Assembly: GCF_947495725.1 (NCBI RefSeq) | Contig: NZ_CANLZZ010000003.1 | Span: forward strand, 366,341-430,340 | DNA: 64,000 nt | Direction of reading: 5' to 3' | From: an uncultured Lutibacter sp. | GTDB lineage: Bacteria; Bacteroidota; Bacteroidia; Flavobacteriales; Flavobacteriaceae | In this document: piece after piece, positions 8,756 through 17,818 of the stretch | Position numbering within the stretch: the stretch's first letter is position 1 | Layout of the letters: each line of letters starts with the position of its first letter | Notes under the pieces: generated by a model | What the model saw: the letters and a program-made list of their open reading frames with translations, nothing else | What the model was told of the DNA's origin: nothing | Database searches by the model: none | Made by a program: the position numbers and the translations under genes

Positions 8756-10005
8756 ATGTACTCATAAAATCTGCAACAATTATTGATCCTTCTGGTCCGT
8801 TTAACAAAAAAACGCAAGACATATTAATTGAAAATGGCATTATAAAAAAAATTGACAATTCAATTAAAAATAGTGAAGGATACAACGAAATTAAACTAGA
8901 TAGCTTACACATTTCACCAGGTTGGTTTGATACTAGCGTAAGTTTTGGAGAACCTGGATTTGAAGAACGAGAAACTATTGAAAATGGCTTAAATACCGCA
9001 GCTAAAAGTGGTTTTACAGCTGTTGCAATTAATCCAAACACCTATCCAATGGTAGACAACAAATCGGCCATTGAATTCATAAAAAACAAAGGAATCGACA
9101 GTGCAACTTCATTATTTCCAATTGGAAGTTTAACTAAAAATGCTGAAAGCAAAGATCTTGCAGAATTATATGATATGCAAAACTCAGGAGCAATAGCATT
9201 TGGAGATTATTGCAAACCCGTTTCTAATGCTAATCTTTTAAAAATAGCATTGCAATACGCTCAAAACTTTGACGCATTGGTTTTTAGTTATCCACAAGAC
9301 GATTCTATTGCTGGAATTGGTTTGGTTAACGAAAACGTTAATAGCACAAAACTAGGTTTAAAAGGAATGCCGTCAATGGCCGAAGAAATGCAAATTGCTC
9401 GTGATTTATTTCTTTTAGAATATACCGGAGGAAAATTACATATACCAACAATTTCAACTGCAAATTCTGTAAAATTAATAGAAGAAGCTAAAAAGAAAGG
9501 CTTAAATGTAACCTGTAGTGTTACTGCACATCACTTAATATTAACCGATGACGAACTTGTTAACTTCGATTCGAACACTAAAGTTTTACCGCCTTTAAGA
9601 ACAAAAAAAGACACAAAAGCACTTATTAAAGGTGTTGAAAAAGGAGTTATTGATATAATTACAAGCGATCACAACCCTATTGATATTGAACATAAAAAAG
9701 TTGAATATAATAACGCTAAATTTGGAACTATTGGATTAGAAAGTCTGTTTGGAGCTTTAAATAAAACTATTTCATTAGAAAAATTAATTAGTTGTTTATC
9801 TGAAAATCCAAAAAGTAGATTTAACATAGACTGTCCACCTATTAAAGAAGGAGAAAAAGCCTCGTTAACATTGTTTAATCCAGATTTCGAATATGTTTTT
9901 ACAAAAGATTGTATTTCTTCTACTTCAAAAAACGCTATATTTTTGAATAAAAAAATGAAAGGAAAAGTGTACGGAATTATTTCTAACAATAAAAAAGTTT
10001 TGTAG
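8752..10005 (+). CDS. Dihydroorotase homologue lacking the zinc-binding histidines
   Basis: The 417-residue protein has the cyclic amidohydrolase fold and overall sequence of class I dihydroorotase (pyrimidine synthesis): N-terminal beta domain, GFEERETI string after the metal motif, STANSVKLIEEAKKKG, VTAHHLILTDDEL, KVLPPLRTKKD and TSDHNP. However the metal ligands are largely replaced. The canonical D-x-H-x-H-x-R-E-P-G reads D60-T-S62-V-S64-F-G66-E-P-G; the H of the H-x-E-D motif is Tyr180; the H before S-T is Thr233. Only Asp306 of TSDHNP remains. It is therefore probably catalytically dead, or uses different chemistry. Inactive dihydroorotase homologues are known to act as structural partners of aspartate transcarbamoylase in some bacteria (PyrC-prime of Pseudomonas). 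It is translationally coupled to the BatA-domain gene. Confidence 0.85.
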   Translation: MNVLIKSATIIDPSGPFNKKTQDILIENGIIKKIDNSIKNSEGYNEIKLDSLHISPGWFDTSVSFGEPGFEERETIENGLNTAAKSGFTAVAINPNTYPMVDNKSAIEFIKNKGIDSATSLFPIGSLTKNAESKDLAELYDMQNSGAIAFGDYCKPVSNANLLKIALQYAQNFDALVFSYPQDDSIAGIGLVNENVNSTKLGLKGMPSMAEEMQIARDLFLLEYTGGKLHIPTISTANSVKLIEEAKKKGLNVTCSVTAHHLILTDDELVNFDSNTKVLPPLRTKKDTKALIKGVEKGVIDIITSDHNPIDIEHKKVEYNNAKFGTIGLESLFGALNKTISLEKLISCLSENPKSRFNIDCPPIKEGEKASLTLFNPDFEYVFTKDCISSTSKNAIFLNKKMKGKVYGIISNNKKVL

Positions 10006-10040
10006 TTTTAAAAAAATATTAAAAATTAAAAAATCAATAA

Positions 10041-10367
10041 ATGGAAAATCAAACAGTTAATGAAGGAAAAACAATGGCAATAATATCCTATTTCTGGTGG
10101 ATAGGCTTAATAATTGCTTTTATTATGAATAATTCTAAAAAAAATACTTTTGCCTCGTTCCATATTCGCCAAATGTTGGGTTTACTTTTATTAAATGTTG
10201 CTGTAAGTTTATCTTATAAATTTTTGGGATCTTCTATTGGAATGATTCTAGGTTTAGGAACATTTGTTTTATGGGTAATTGGTTTAATTGGAGCATTTCA
10301 AGGAGAAGAAAAAAGAATTCCCTTATTAGGAGATATGTTTCAAGATTGGTTTAAATCAATTGGCTAA
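10041..10367 (+). CDS. DUF4870 (Tic20-like) small membrane protein
   Basis: The 108-residue protein has the family's hallmark order: a short polar N-terminus, KTMAIISYFWWIGLIIAF transmembrane segment (about 10-29), a polar F-A-S-F-H-I-R-Q-M stretch, then two further hydrophobic segments (about 47-65 and 67-86) and a basic C-terminus. This fits DUF4870/Tic20-like proteins of unknown function in the inner membrane. It lies 35 bp downstream of the dihydroorotase homologue in the same orientation and is followed by a terminator. No function should be inferred beyond membrane location. Confidence 0.8.
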   Translation: MENQTVNEGKTMAIISYFWWIGLIIAFIMNNSKKNTFASFHIRQMLGLLLLNVAVSLSYKFLGSSIGMILGLGTFVLWVIGLIGAFQGEEKRIPLLGDMFQDWFKSIG

Positions 10368-10390
10368 TAGTAATTAAAATTATACTTTTG
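10360..10390 (+). promoter_or_regulatory. Promoter for the esterase gene
   Basis: TTG at 10360-10362, 20-base spacer, then a perfect -7 box TACTTTTG at 10383-10390. The -33 lies within the end of the DUF4870 gene, and the -7 box abuts the upstream gene's terminator, so new transcripts begin in or just after the hairpin's left arm. Confidence 0.65.
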
Positions 10391-10416
10391 AAGTCGCTCT
10401 AAAAGGGCGACTTTTT
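10391..10416 (+). terminator. Intrinsic terminator after DUF4870 gene
   Basis: Stem AAGTCGC (10391-10397) pairs with GCGACTT (10407-10413), followed by a T-run. It directly follows the -7 box of the next promoter. Confidence 0.8.
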
Positions 10417-10427
10417 AGTTTATCTAT

Positions 10428-11081
10428 ATGGAAAATTTATCATTAAAATATTTAGTTAGAGAGCCTAACGAAATTAACGAGCAAACATCATTACTAATTC
10501 TATTACACGGTTATGGCAGCAACGAAGAAGATCTATTTTCTTTTGCTACAGAATTACCAGAAAACTTAATAATTGTTAGTGCTAGAGCTCCAAGAACATT
10601 AGGTTTTGGAAGTTATAGTTGGTACACCATAAACATAGATGGAAGCGGCGGCAAATTTTCTGATGATGAAGAAGCTATCGAATCTTTAAATAAAATTTCT
10701 ACATTTATTACTGAAGTTCAAGAACGTTACGGTAAAACTCCTGAGCAAACTTTTTTATTAGGTTTTAGCCAAGGTTGTATTTTAAGTATTGCTACTGCCC
10801 TAACCTATCCTGAAAAAGTTCAAAAAGTTATTGGTTTGAGTGGTTATGCTAATTTTGATATTTTACCTTCTAATTACAACAATCCATTATATAAAAACTT
10901 AGACTTCTTTTTATCTCACGGAAGCGTAGATCAAGTTTTACCAGTTGAATGGGCACGACAAACTCACGAGTTCTTAAGTAAAATAGATATTAAACATAGC
11001 TATCAAGAATATCCTGTAGGGCACGGAGTAGCGCCTCAAAATTTCTTTGCTTTCAAAAAATGGATTGAAGAAAGATTGTAA
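10428..11081 (+). CDS. Phospholipase/carboxylesterase family alpha/beta hydrolase
   Basis: Serine hydrolase of the Abhydrolase_2 (phospholipase/carboxylesterase, YpfH-like) family, 217 residues, cytoplasmic (no signal peptide). The LLHGYGSNEEDL string near 27-38 gives the oxyanion-hole loop; the nucleophile elbow GFSQG places Ser114; the remaining triad members are Asp168 (HGSVDQVLP) and His199 (PVGHGV). Length is typical for the family (about 200-220). It has its own promoter and is followed by an AraC-type regulator gene. Natural substrate (short acyl ester or acyl-protein) cannot be told. Confidence 0.88.
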   Translation: MENLSLKYLVREPNEINEQTSLLILLHGYGSNEEDLFSFATELPENLIIVSARAPRTLGFGSYSWYTINIDGSGGKFSDDEEAIESLNKISTFITEVQERYGKTPEQTFLLGFSQGCILSIATALTYPEKVQKVIGLSGYANFDILPSNYNNPLYKNLDFFLSHGSVDQVLPVEWARQTHEFLSKIDIKHSYQEYPVGHGVAPQNFFAFKKWIEERL

Positions 11082-11086
11082 CTTTG
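11079..11086 (+). promoter_or_regulatory. -7 promoter box upstream of araC-type gene
   Basis: TAACTTTG is a perfect TAnnTTTG box; it overlaps the stop codon of the esterase gene and lies 16 bp before the TTG start of the regulator. No TTG at standard -33 spacing. Confidence 0.45.
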
Positions 11087-11102
11087 TTATAAAGTTTAAA
11101 TT

Positions 11103-11996
11103 TTGAGAAATTCAGAAATAAAAAAACTTACGGTTAATGATTTTATTGAAATTTTAGGTGAAGAACCACAACCTGAAGGACTTTTCGTTTATATTTCTGA
11201 AAAAAATGAGGAAATTCCATTTACATTTCCATTTAAATCACCTGATTATAGTTTAGTACATATAATTAGTGGCTCAATAAAACTAAGAGTTAACCTAATT
11301 TCAAAAACACTTTCAAAAAACGAAACTATCTCATTATCACCTAAAAATGTGATTCAAATTTTGGAAATGAGTACAGATTTACAATTTATTAATATTAATT
11401 TTTCTACTGATTTTATTTTGGAAAGTTTCTTGTCTAAAACAGGTGTTGAAGCTTTTGATTATTTCACAGTGAGTAATACACCTAAGCTAAAACTAACCGA
11501 TAACGAAGGAGAAACTTTACTAACACTTACTAAATTACTTCGTCATTTTAATAAGCTAAAAAAAGCTGTTTTTAAAAAAGAAATTGTAAAAAACATATTT
11601 GGAACTATAATGTATAGTTATGCAGAATTATTCAAAAGACATTATCCAGATATGAAAGTTGAACTTACGCGTCAAGAAGAATTAGCGTTTAGGTTTTGGA
11701 AAATTTTAGAAGAAAACGCAACAACAGAAAGAACCGTTAAATTTTATGCCGATGCTTTATGCGTAACAACAGGCCACCTTTCAAAAACCTTAAAACAATT
11801 AACTGGCAAAACTGCTTCTCAATTAATTGATGACTCCGTAATAATGGAAGCGCGTTTATTACTGGAAAATCCTCAATACTCTATTGCACAAATTGCGGAA
11901 AATCTAAATTTTAGTGACCAATCCTTCTTTGGAAAATATTTTAAAAAGCACATTGGTTTGTCTCCATCTCAATATAGAAATGAGAAAAGAAAATAA
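11103..11996 (+). CDS. AraC family transcriptional regulator
   Basis: The 297-residue protein ends in an AraC/XylS double helix-turn-helix (about 195-297), with the second HTH in IAQIAENLNFSDQSFFGKYF and the conserved G-L-S-P-S-Q-Y-R end. Residues 1-170 are a cupin-like ligand/oligomerisation domain. The start is a TTG: an in-frame TAA lies 6 bp upstream at 11097-11099 and the first in-frame ATG is far inside, so TTG 11103 (or a later non-ATG) must be used. It precedes the RND efflux genes in the same orientation with a 242-bp gap, which makes it a plausible activator of that operon; this is inferred from position only. Confidence 0.88.
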   Translation: MRNSEIKKLTVNDFIEILGEEPQPEGLFVYISEKNEEIPFTFPFKSPDYSLVHIISGSIKLRVNLISKTLSKNETISLSPKNVIQILEMSTDLQFININFSTDFILESFLSKTGVEAFDYFTVSNTPKLKLTDNEGETLLTLTKLLRHFNKLKKAVFKKEIVKNIFGTIMYSYAELFKRHYPDMKVELTRQEELAFRFWKILEENATTERTVKFYADALCVTTGHLSKTLKQLTGKTASQLIDDSVIMEARLLLENPQYSIAQIAENLNFSDQSFFGKYFKKHIGLSPSQYRNEKRK

Positions 11997-12238
11997 ACGT
12001 TACTGCAAATATAGTTAACAATTTGCTAGTTAATTAACAAACTAATTTATTACTCCTCTCATCTCAACAAGGTTTAACACCAAAAATAGACCAACAAAAT
12101 CACACTTTTACTTGTTTTTATTACTTTAAATCATAATAATAACTGATTTTGACCAATTTTAGCATTTTACAAACCTGTTGAGAAACTTAAAATAAACGGA
12201 ATTTTGTACCATAATTTTAAGATAAAACTCAAAGGAAA

Positions 12239-13255
12239 ATGAAAATTACAAATCTGTTAGCTATAACAAGTCTTGTACTTTTTTTTGGTTGTTCTGAAAA
12301 AAAAGAAGAAACCAAAAAAGTGAAAATTTATAAAGTTGAAGTAGCTAAAATAACCGCAAATACAGAAAAAGAAGTTTTAAACTATAGCGGAACTATTGAA
12401 GCTGACAACACAGTTTCTTTAGGTTTTATGGCTTCAGGAAGAGTTTCTAATATATTAGTTCAAGAAGGACAAAAGGTTAAAAAAGGGCAACTTTTAGCAA
12501 TAATTGATGCTACATCTTATAAAAATGCATTTGATATTGCAAATGCAGGTTTAGAATTAGCAAACGACAATTATACCCGTTTAGAACAGCTTTATATAAA
12601 AGGAAGTTTACCAGAACGTGATTTTATAGCTGTTAAAGTCGCTGTTGCACAAGCCAATGCTAATAAAAATTTAGCGGCTAAAAATTTAACCGACACTAAA
12701 CTTTACGCTCCTTTTTCAGGAATGATTACTCAAAAACAAACCGAAATTGGAGCAATTACTGCCCCTAGTGTACCTGCATTTACCATAATGAAAACTGATA
12801 AAGTATACGCAACTGCAGCTATTAGCGAATCAGAAATTTCAAAACTTAAAATTGGTTCTGAGGCAATGGTTGAAATTCCTTCAATGAATAAAATAGTTAA
12901 CGGAAAAGTAGCAATTATCAATCATAGTGCCGATGCTTTAACAAGAACATTCACTGTTAAAGTTCGCTTAGATAATTTAGAAAATGAATTGCTTCCAGGA
13001 ATGATTTCAAACATAAAAATTAATACAAACAATACACAAAATGTAATCTCTATTCCTGCAAACACAGTGTTAAGAGACGCCAATGATATTACCTATGTAT
13101 ATGTAGTTCAAAACAATATAGCAACAAAAAAACGAGTAACTATTGGAAACTTTATGGGAAATAATGTGATTGTAACCAATGGTTTAGCAATTAACGATGT
13201 ATTGGTTTCAAAAGGTTATACAAATATTAAGGATGGACAAAAAGTAACGTTTTAA
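12239..13255 (+). CDS. RND efflux periplasmic adaptor (membrane fusion protein), lipoprotein
   Basis: HlyD/AcrA-type adaptor of 338 residues that links an inner-membrane RND pump to an outer-membrane channel. The N-terminus MKITNLLAITSLVLFFGC is a lipoprotein signal with lipid-modified Cys18. A biotinyl-lipoyl-like half-motif (GRVSNILVQEGQKVKKGQLLA) near 65-85, a short alpha-hairpin (about 90-145), a second lipoyl half (DTKLYAPFSGMI) near 150, and a beta-barrel/membrane-proximal domain follow. The gene lies 142 bp upstream of the fused permease; the gap carries a palindromic repeat. Substrate class is probably drugs or organic toxins (HAE-type) rather than metals, inferred from the permease. 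Confidence 0.92.
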   Translation: MKITNLLAITSLVLFFGCSEKKEETKKVKIYKVEVAKITANTEKEVLNYSGTIEADNTVSLGFMASGRVSNILVQEGQKVKKGQLLAIIDATSYKNAFDIANAGLELANDNYTRLEQLYIKGSLPERDFIAVKVAVAQANANKNLAAKNLTDTKLYAPFSGMITQKQTEIGAITAPSVPAFTIMKTDKVYATAAISESEISKLKIGSEAMVEIPSMNKIVNGKVAIINHSADALTRTFTVKVRLDNLENELLPGMISNIKINTNNTQNVISIPANTVLRDANDITYVYVVQNNIATKKRVTIGNFMGNNVIVTNGLAINDVLVSKGYTNIKDGQKVTF

Positions 13256-13282
13256 CCACTAATCTACTGAAAAGTTTCAATT

Positions 13283-13360
13283 GTCATTCTGATTTTTTTA
13301 TCAGAATCTCATCAAACTGGTTATCAATTATTATGAGAACCTGAATCACTTTCAGGTTGA
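13283..13360. repeat. REP-like double-hairpin element within the efflux operon
   Basis: Two perfect 8-bp stems: ATTCTGAT/ATCAGAAT (13286-13293 with 13300-13307) and AACCTGAA/TTCAGGTT (13338-13345 with 13351-13358). Between them CTCAT (13308-13312) can pair with ATGAG (13333-13337), and the outer strings TCATTCTGA and TCAGGTTGA are imperfect inverted copies, so the whole 78 bp can fold as one cruciform. The wording resembles the TCATTCTGA...TCAGGATGA type intergenic palindromes scattered in Bacteroidota genomes. No T-run follows, so it is not an obvious terminator. Confidence 0.7.
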
Positions 13361-13397
13361 AGAAAGGTTAGAAATTAAAATCGAAAAAGACAAAACA

Positions 13398-16300
13398 ATG
13401 AAAAAACCAAAAATAAACTTTATAGAGGCAGCAATGAAAAACCGTCAGGTTACTATTACATTGACTGTTTTATTAATGTTCTTCGGGCTTTATGCAGTAC
13501 TCACAATGCCACGAAGTGAAGATCCAGAAATTGTATTTAATCAAGCATTGGTAGTAGCTGTATATCCAGGAGCTGATGAACTCCAAGTAGAGGAACAAGT
13601 TACCGATAAAATAGAACAGTTTTTATTCAGTTTTGAAGAAATAAAAAAAGCTAAAACATATTCAAGAACCAAATCCGGACAAGTAGTAATTACCGTTGAA
13701 TTAAATGATAATGTAAAAAATAGAGATCTGTTTTGGTCAACTTTACAACACGGTTTAAATACAACCTTCAGGTTAAATTACAACTTACCTCCTACTATCA
13801 TTGGGCCCATTGTAAACAGTAACTTTGGAGATGTTGCAGCTCAAATGATTACAGTTGCTGCTCCTGGAAGAAGTTATGCTGAAATGAAAACGTATCTTGA
13901 TTTGCTAGAAGATGGAATAAAACTGATTCCTGAAACGTCTAAAATTAACCGTTATGGTGAACAAGAAGAACAAATTTATGTAACGCTTAACAACGAAAAA
14001 TTAAAACAATATGGCTTTGATATTACAACCATAGCTAAAATAATTAGTACACAAAATTCAACTTCCTATTCGGGAAATATTACACTTCAAAATAACGATG
14101 TTTCGATTTTCGCCAAAAATCAATATAAAACTATTGCTGATATTGAAAATCAAATTATTTACAGCACCCCAGAAGGGAAGGTAGTTCGTTTAAAAGATAT
14201 TGCTTTGGTTGAACGTAGATATCAGGAAGAAGAAAGCTTTATACAAGTTGACAATCAACGAGTAACAATGCTTTCGGTTGAAATGCAACCAGGAAACAAC
14301 ATTGTAAAATTTGGTGAAAAAGTAGAAGAAAAAATTGCTATAATTGAAAATAAACTTCCAAGTGATGTACAAATAAAAACTATCGTTAATCAACCTGAAG
14401 TTGTAAAGGAAAGCATCAATCACTTTATGCTAGAATTTATAATTGCAATAACGGCTGTAATTATTGTTGTTATTATTCTATTACCTTTTAGAGTGGCAAT
14501 TGTTTCGGCTTTGGCTTGTCCTATTTCTATCTTAATCACCTTCGGAATATTAAACATTCTTGGAATTCAAATTCACCAAGTAACATTAGCTGCCTTAATT
14601 ATCGTGTTAGGAATGATTGTAGACAACGCCATTGTGGTAGTTGATAATTATATTGAAAAATTAGATGAAGGAACCGAACGCTGGACAGCTGCATGGCAAG
14701 CTGCAACACAGTTGATGATTCCTATTTTTACAGCAACAGCAGCTATTATTTTTGCCTTTGTTCCGTTAGCAATTTTCTTAACAGGTTTATCTGCTGATTT
14801 TATTATTTCATTACCAATTGCAGTTGCTGTAGCATTGTTTACTTCATTTTTAGTAGCAATTTTACTAACACCTTATATGTGTTACGTTTCCATTAAAAAA
14901 GGATTGAAACACAAAGTAACCTACAGACCTCCAAAACTTTCTGTTTTAGATCGCTTACAAAAATTCTATAATAATTGGCTAGATTACAGCTTTAGATATC
15001 CCAAAATAACCTTAAGTATTGGTATTTTATCTGTAGTAATCGCCATAATTTTAGCAAGATCTACCGAACAAGAATTATTTCCTTTTTCAGAAAGAAATCA
15101 ATTTAATTTAGAAGTTTGGCTACCAAACGGAACTAGTTTAGAGGAAACTGAAAAAGTTGTAAACCAAATAGAAACAAAAATTAAAACCGACGAACGCATT
15201 ACTAAAATTGCGAGTTTTGTTGGAACAAGTTCACCTCGTTTTCACGTAACTTATGCACCTGAAGTTCCTCGAAAAAACTTTGCGCAAATCTTTATCACAA
15301 CTATTGATAATGAAGCAACTAATGAGATAGTACAAGAATATATTAAAGAATTTGAAGACTATATTCCTGATGGTTACATTAGAGTACGCCAATTATCCAT
15401 GAAAAGCGCTTTGGCCCCAGTTGAAGTTAGAATTGTAGGCGATAATATTAACAACCAAAAGAAAGTTGCCGAACAAGTTAAAACCATTCTTGAAAATACA
15501 GAAGGAACAAATTGGGTGCGTACAACTTATCAAGATGATTATTATGGTGTAAAAATTAATTTAAATGATACTAAAGCAAACCGAGTTGGTGTAACCAATG
15601 AAATGGTAGCACAAACTTTAGGTGCTGGATTAACGGGTTACCCTGTTTCAACTTTATATGAAGGCGATAAACCAATTGATATTCTATTGCGTTTAAATGC
15701 TGAAAATCGAAATAACATTCAGGATATTGGAGAAATATCAATTTCCACTTTATACGGAACAAAAGTTCCTTTAAAAGAAATTGCAGACATTACACCTGAA
15801 TGGCATACAGGAGTAATTGCTCGTAGAAATGGGTTACGAACTTTAACGGTTCAGTCTGAAGCTCAAAAAGGAATAAAAGCTGCTACAATTTTAAATAATA
15901 TAGACGCTGAAATTCAAAATTTAGAATTGCCTAACGGCATCGATATTCATTATGGAGGCGAGTACGAAAGTTCTGCTGAGACTATGCCTCAAATGGGAAT
16001 GTCGTTATTAGTGAGTTTAATTCTAATCTTTATGGTTTTACTATTTCAATTTAAAAACTTCACAAAAGTAATGATCATCCTAGCAACATTTCCTTTGAGT
16101 TTGTTAGGTGCATTCCTTGGTTTAAAATTAACAGGAAATCCATTTGGATTTACAGCTTTTATGGGGATTATTAGTTTAATTGGTATTGTAGTTAGAAACG
16201 GAATTATACTTGTTGATTATGCCGATGAACTAGCAATTAAACACAATTATTCTATTAAAGGAGCTGCAAAAGCTGCAGGAAAACGAAGAATGAGACCAAT

Positions 16301-17813
16301 ATTTTTAACCTCTGCAGCTGCCGCTGTTGGAGTAGTACCAATGATTGTTGGTAAATCGCCACTTTGGGCGCCATTAGGAAGCGTATTAGCTGTTGGATTA
16401 ATAATTTCTATGATACTTACCTTATTTGTAGTGCCAATTCTGTATTACAAATTTGCTAATAAAGAATATCCTAAAAAACACCCAAGACCTGAAGATGATG
16501 AAATTTTATACAAACCTAAAAGTAGAATTGAAAAATTAAAATTGAAATTAGCAAAACTAGCTCCAATATTCTTTATGTTATTTGCAATCCATTTTACAAA
16601 TGCACAAGAACAAACTTATAGTTTAAATGCTTTTAAAACTTTGGCTATTCAAAATAATAAAAAAGTTGTACAAGCACAGCACAATTTAGATGCTGCAAAA
16701 GCTGCTGAAAAATCTGCAAAAACATTAAACAAGCCGAAATTAGATGCGAGCGTCTATGGAATTTATATAGATGAAGTTCCAATGGATATCATTCCTAATT
16801 CAGATTTATATTCTTCCATTGGAGTTACTCAAGTGTTGTATGCTGGCGGACGCATAAATTCCGGTAAAAAAATGGCTTCAAAAGCTGTAAACATTCAAAC
16901 GTCTCAAAAGAAATTGACAGATAGCGAAGTATTATTAAATGTTGAAACTACCTACTGGCAATTGGTAAATTTAAAAGGTCAAGTTGAATTGGCTAAGAAA
17001 TATAAGAAGTTATTAAATGAATTATTGACTGATTTAACCAATTTATATGAAGCCGGAATTATTTATAAAAACGACTTGTTAGAAGTTCAAGTTGAAGCTA
17101 ATCAAGCTGAATTAAACTTAACAACAGCAAACGATACTTTCAAAATTTTAAAATTAAGTTTAGCACAACAAACTGGATTAGAAACCATTGATTTTTATGT
17201 TGAAGATTCTATAAATGAAGCCACGTTTTTTATTGAAGAAGAATCAACTGAAAATGCTTTAAAAAATCGCCCAGAAATTGCAATGCTTGAAAACGCTGTT
17301 GAAATTGGCGACTTACAAACCGATTTACTAAAAGCTGAACGCAAACCATCCTTGGGAATTAATTTATCAGGCGCATATTTGTATGGTGATAATTTGAATG
17401 CCGCTGCAGAAGAAAACCATATAACCAATTTTGTAGGACTAGCTAATTTAAGTATTCCCATTTTTGATTGGGGAGGACGCAAACAAAAAGTAAAAGAGCA
17501 ACAATATAAAGTGGAAGCTCAAAAAGCACAATTGGAAGAAACCAAAGAGTTAGTAGCAATTGAAATTCAGAATGCCTATTTAGAGATGAATCAGGCTTTA
17601 AAACGAATTGAAATTGCTCAAAAATCGTTAGCTCAGGCTGATGAAAATTTAAAATTGAATCAGGATAGATTTGAAGTTGGAACGGTTAAAGGTAGCGATG
17701 TTTTAGAAGCTCAAGTACTTTGGCAAAAAGCAAACTCGAATTTAATTGATGCTAATGGAAACTATCATATTAAAAAAGCATTTTATTTAAAAACAACTGG
17801 AAATTTAAAATAA
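13398..17813 (+). CDS. RND efflux permease fused to TolC-like outer-membrane factor
   Basis: A single 1471-residue frame joins two efflux components. Residues 1 to about 1035 are an AcrB/HAE-type proton-driven RND permease: 12 transmembrane segments in the usual 1+5 and 1+5 layout, two large periplasmic loops, TM4 motif GMIVDNAIVVVDN with proton-relay Asp409-Asn410. After a basic cytoplasmic linker (about 1036-1052) comes a signal-peptide-like hydrophobic stretch ending T-N-A at 1069, followed by a TolC/OEP coiled-coil and barrel region to 1471. The internal signal suggests the outer-membrane part is translocated and probably cleaved off after Ala1069. Permease-TolC fusions of this size occur among CusA/CzcA-type proteins of Bacteroidota; here the permease looks drug- rather than metal-type. 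The gene follows its adaptor and is followed after 5 bp by a TetR headpiece gene. Confidence 0.9.
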   Translation: MKKPKINFIEAAMKNRQVTITLTVLLMFFGLYAVLTMPRSEDPEIVFNQALVVAVYPGADELQVEEQVTDKIEQFLFSFEEIKKAKTYSRTKSGQVVITVELNDNVKNRDLFWSTLQHGLNTTFRLNYNLPPTIIGPIVNSNFGDVAAQMITVAAPGRSYAEMKTYLDLLEDGIKLIPETSKINRYGEQEEQIYVTLNNEKLKQYGFDITTIAKIISTQNSTSYSGNITLQNNDVSIFAKNQYKTIADIENQIIYSTPEGKVVRLKDIALVERRYQEEESFIQVDNQRVTMLSVEMQPGNNIVKFGEKVEEKIAIIENKLPSDVQIKTIVNQPEVVKESINHFMLEFIIAITAVIIVVIILLPFRVAIVSALACPISILITFGILNILGIQIHQVTLAALIIVLGMIVDNAIVVVDNYIEKLDEGTERWTAAWQAATQLMIPIFTATAAIIFAFVPLAIFLTGLSADFIISLPIAVAVALFTSFLVAILLTPYMCYVSIKKGLKHKVTYRPPKLSVLDRLQKFYNNWLDYSFRYPKITLSIGILSVVIAIILARSTEQELFPFSERNQFNLEVWLPNGTSLEETEKVVNQIETKIKTDERITKIASFVGTSSPRFHVTYAPEVPRKNFAQIFITTIDNEATNEIVQEYIKEFEDYIPDGYIRVRQLSMKSALAPVEVRIVGDNINNQKKVAEQVKTILENTEGTNWVRTTYQDDYYGVKINLNDTKANRVGVTNEMVAQTLGAGLTGYPVSTLYEGDKPIDILLRLNAENRNNIQDIGEISISTLYGTKVPLKEIADITPEWHTGVIARRNGLRTLTVQSEAQKGIKAATILNNIDAEIQNLELPNGIDIHYGGEYESSAETMPQMGMSLLVSLILIFMVLLFQFKNFTKVMIILATFPLSLLGAFLGLKLTGNPFGFTAFMGIISLIGIVVRNGIILVDYADELAIKHNYSIKGAAKAAGKRRMRPIFLTSAAAAVGVVPMIVGKSPLWAPLGSVLAVGLIISMILTLFVVPILYYKFANKEYPKKHPRPEDDEILYKPKSRIEKLKLKLAKLAPIFFMLFAIHFTNAQEQTYSLNAFKTLAIQNNKKVVQAQHNLDAAKAAEKSAKTLNKPKLDASVYGIYIDEVPMDIIPNSDLYSSIGVTQVLYAGGRINSGKKMASKAVNIQTSQKKLTDSEVLLNVETTYWQLVNLKGQVELAKKYKKLLNELLTDLTNLYEAGIIYKNDLLEVQVEANQAELNLTTANDTFKILKLSLAQQTGLETIDFYVEDSINEATFFIEEESTENALKNRPEIAMLENAVEIGDLQTDLLKAERKPSLGINLSGAYLYGDNLNAAAEENHITNFVGLANLSIPIFDWGGRKQKVKEQQYKVEAQKAQLEETKELVAIEIQNAYLEMNQALKRIEIAQKSLAQADENLKLNQDRFEVGTVKGSDVLEAQVLWQKANSNLIDANGNYHIKKAFYLKTTGNLK

Positions 17814-17818
17814 GTTTT

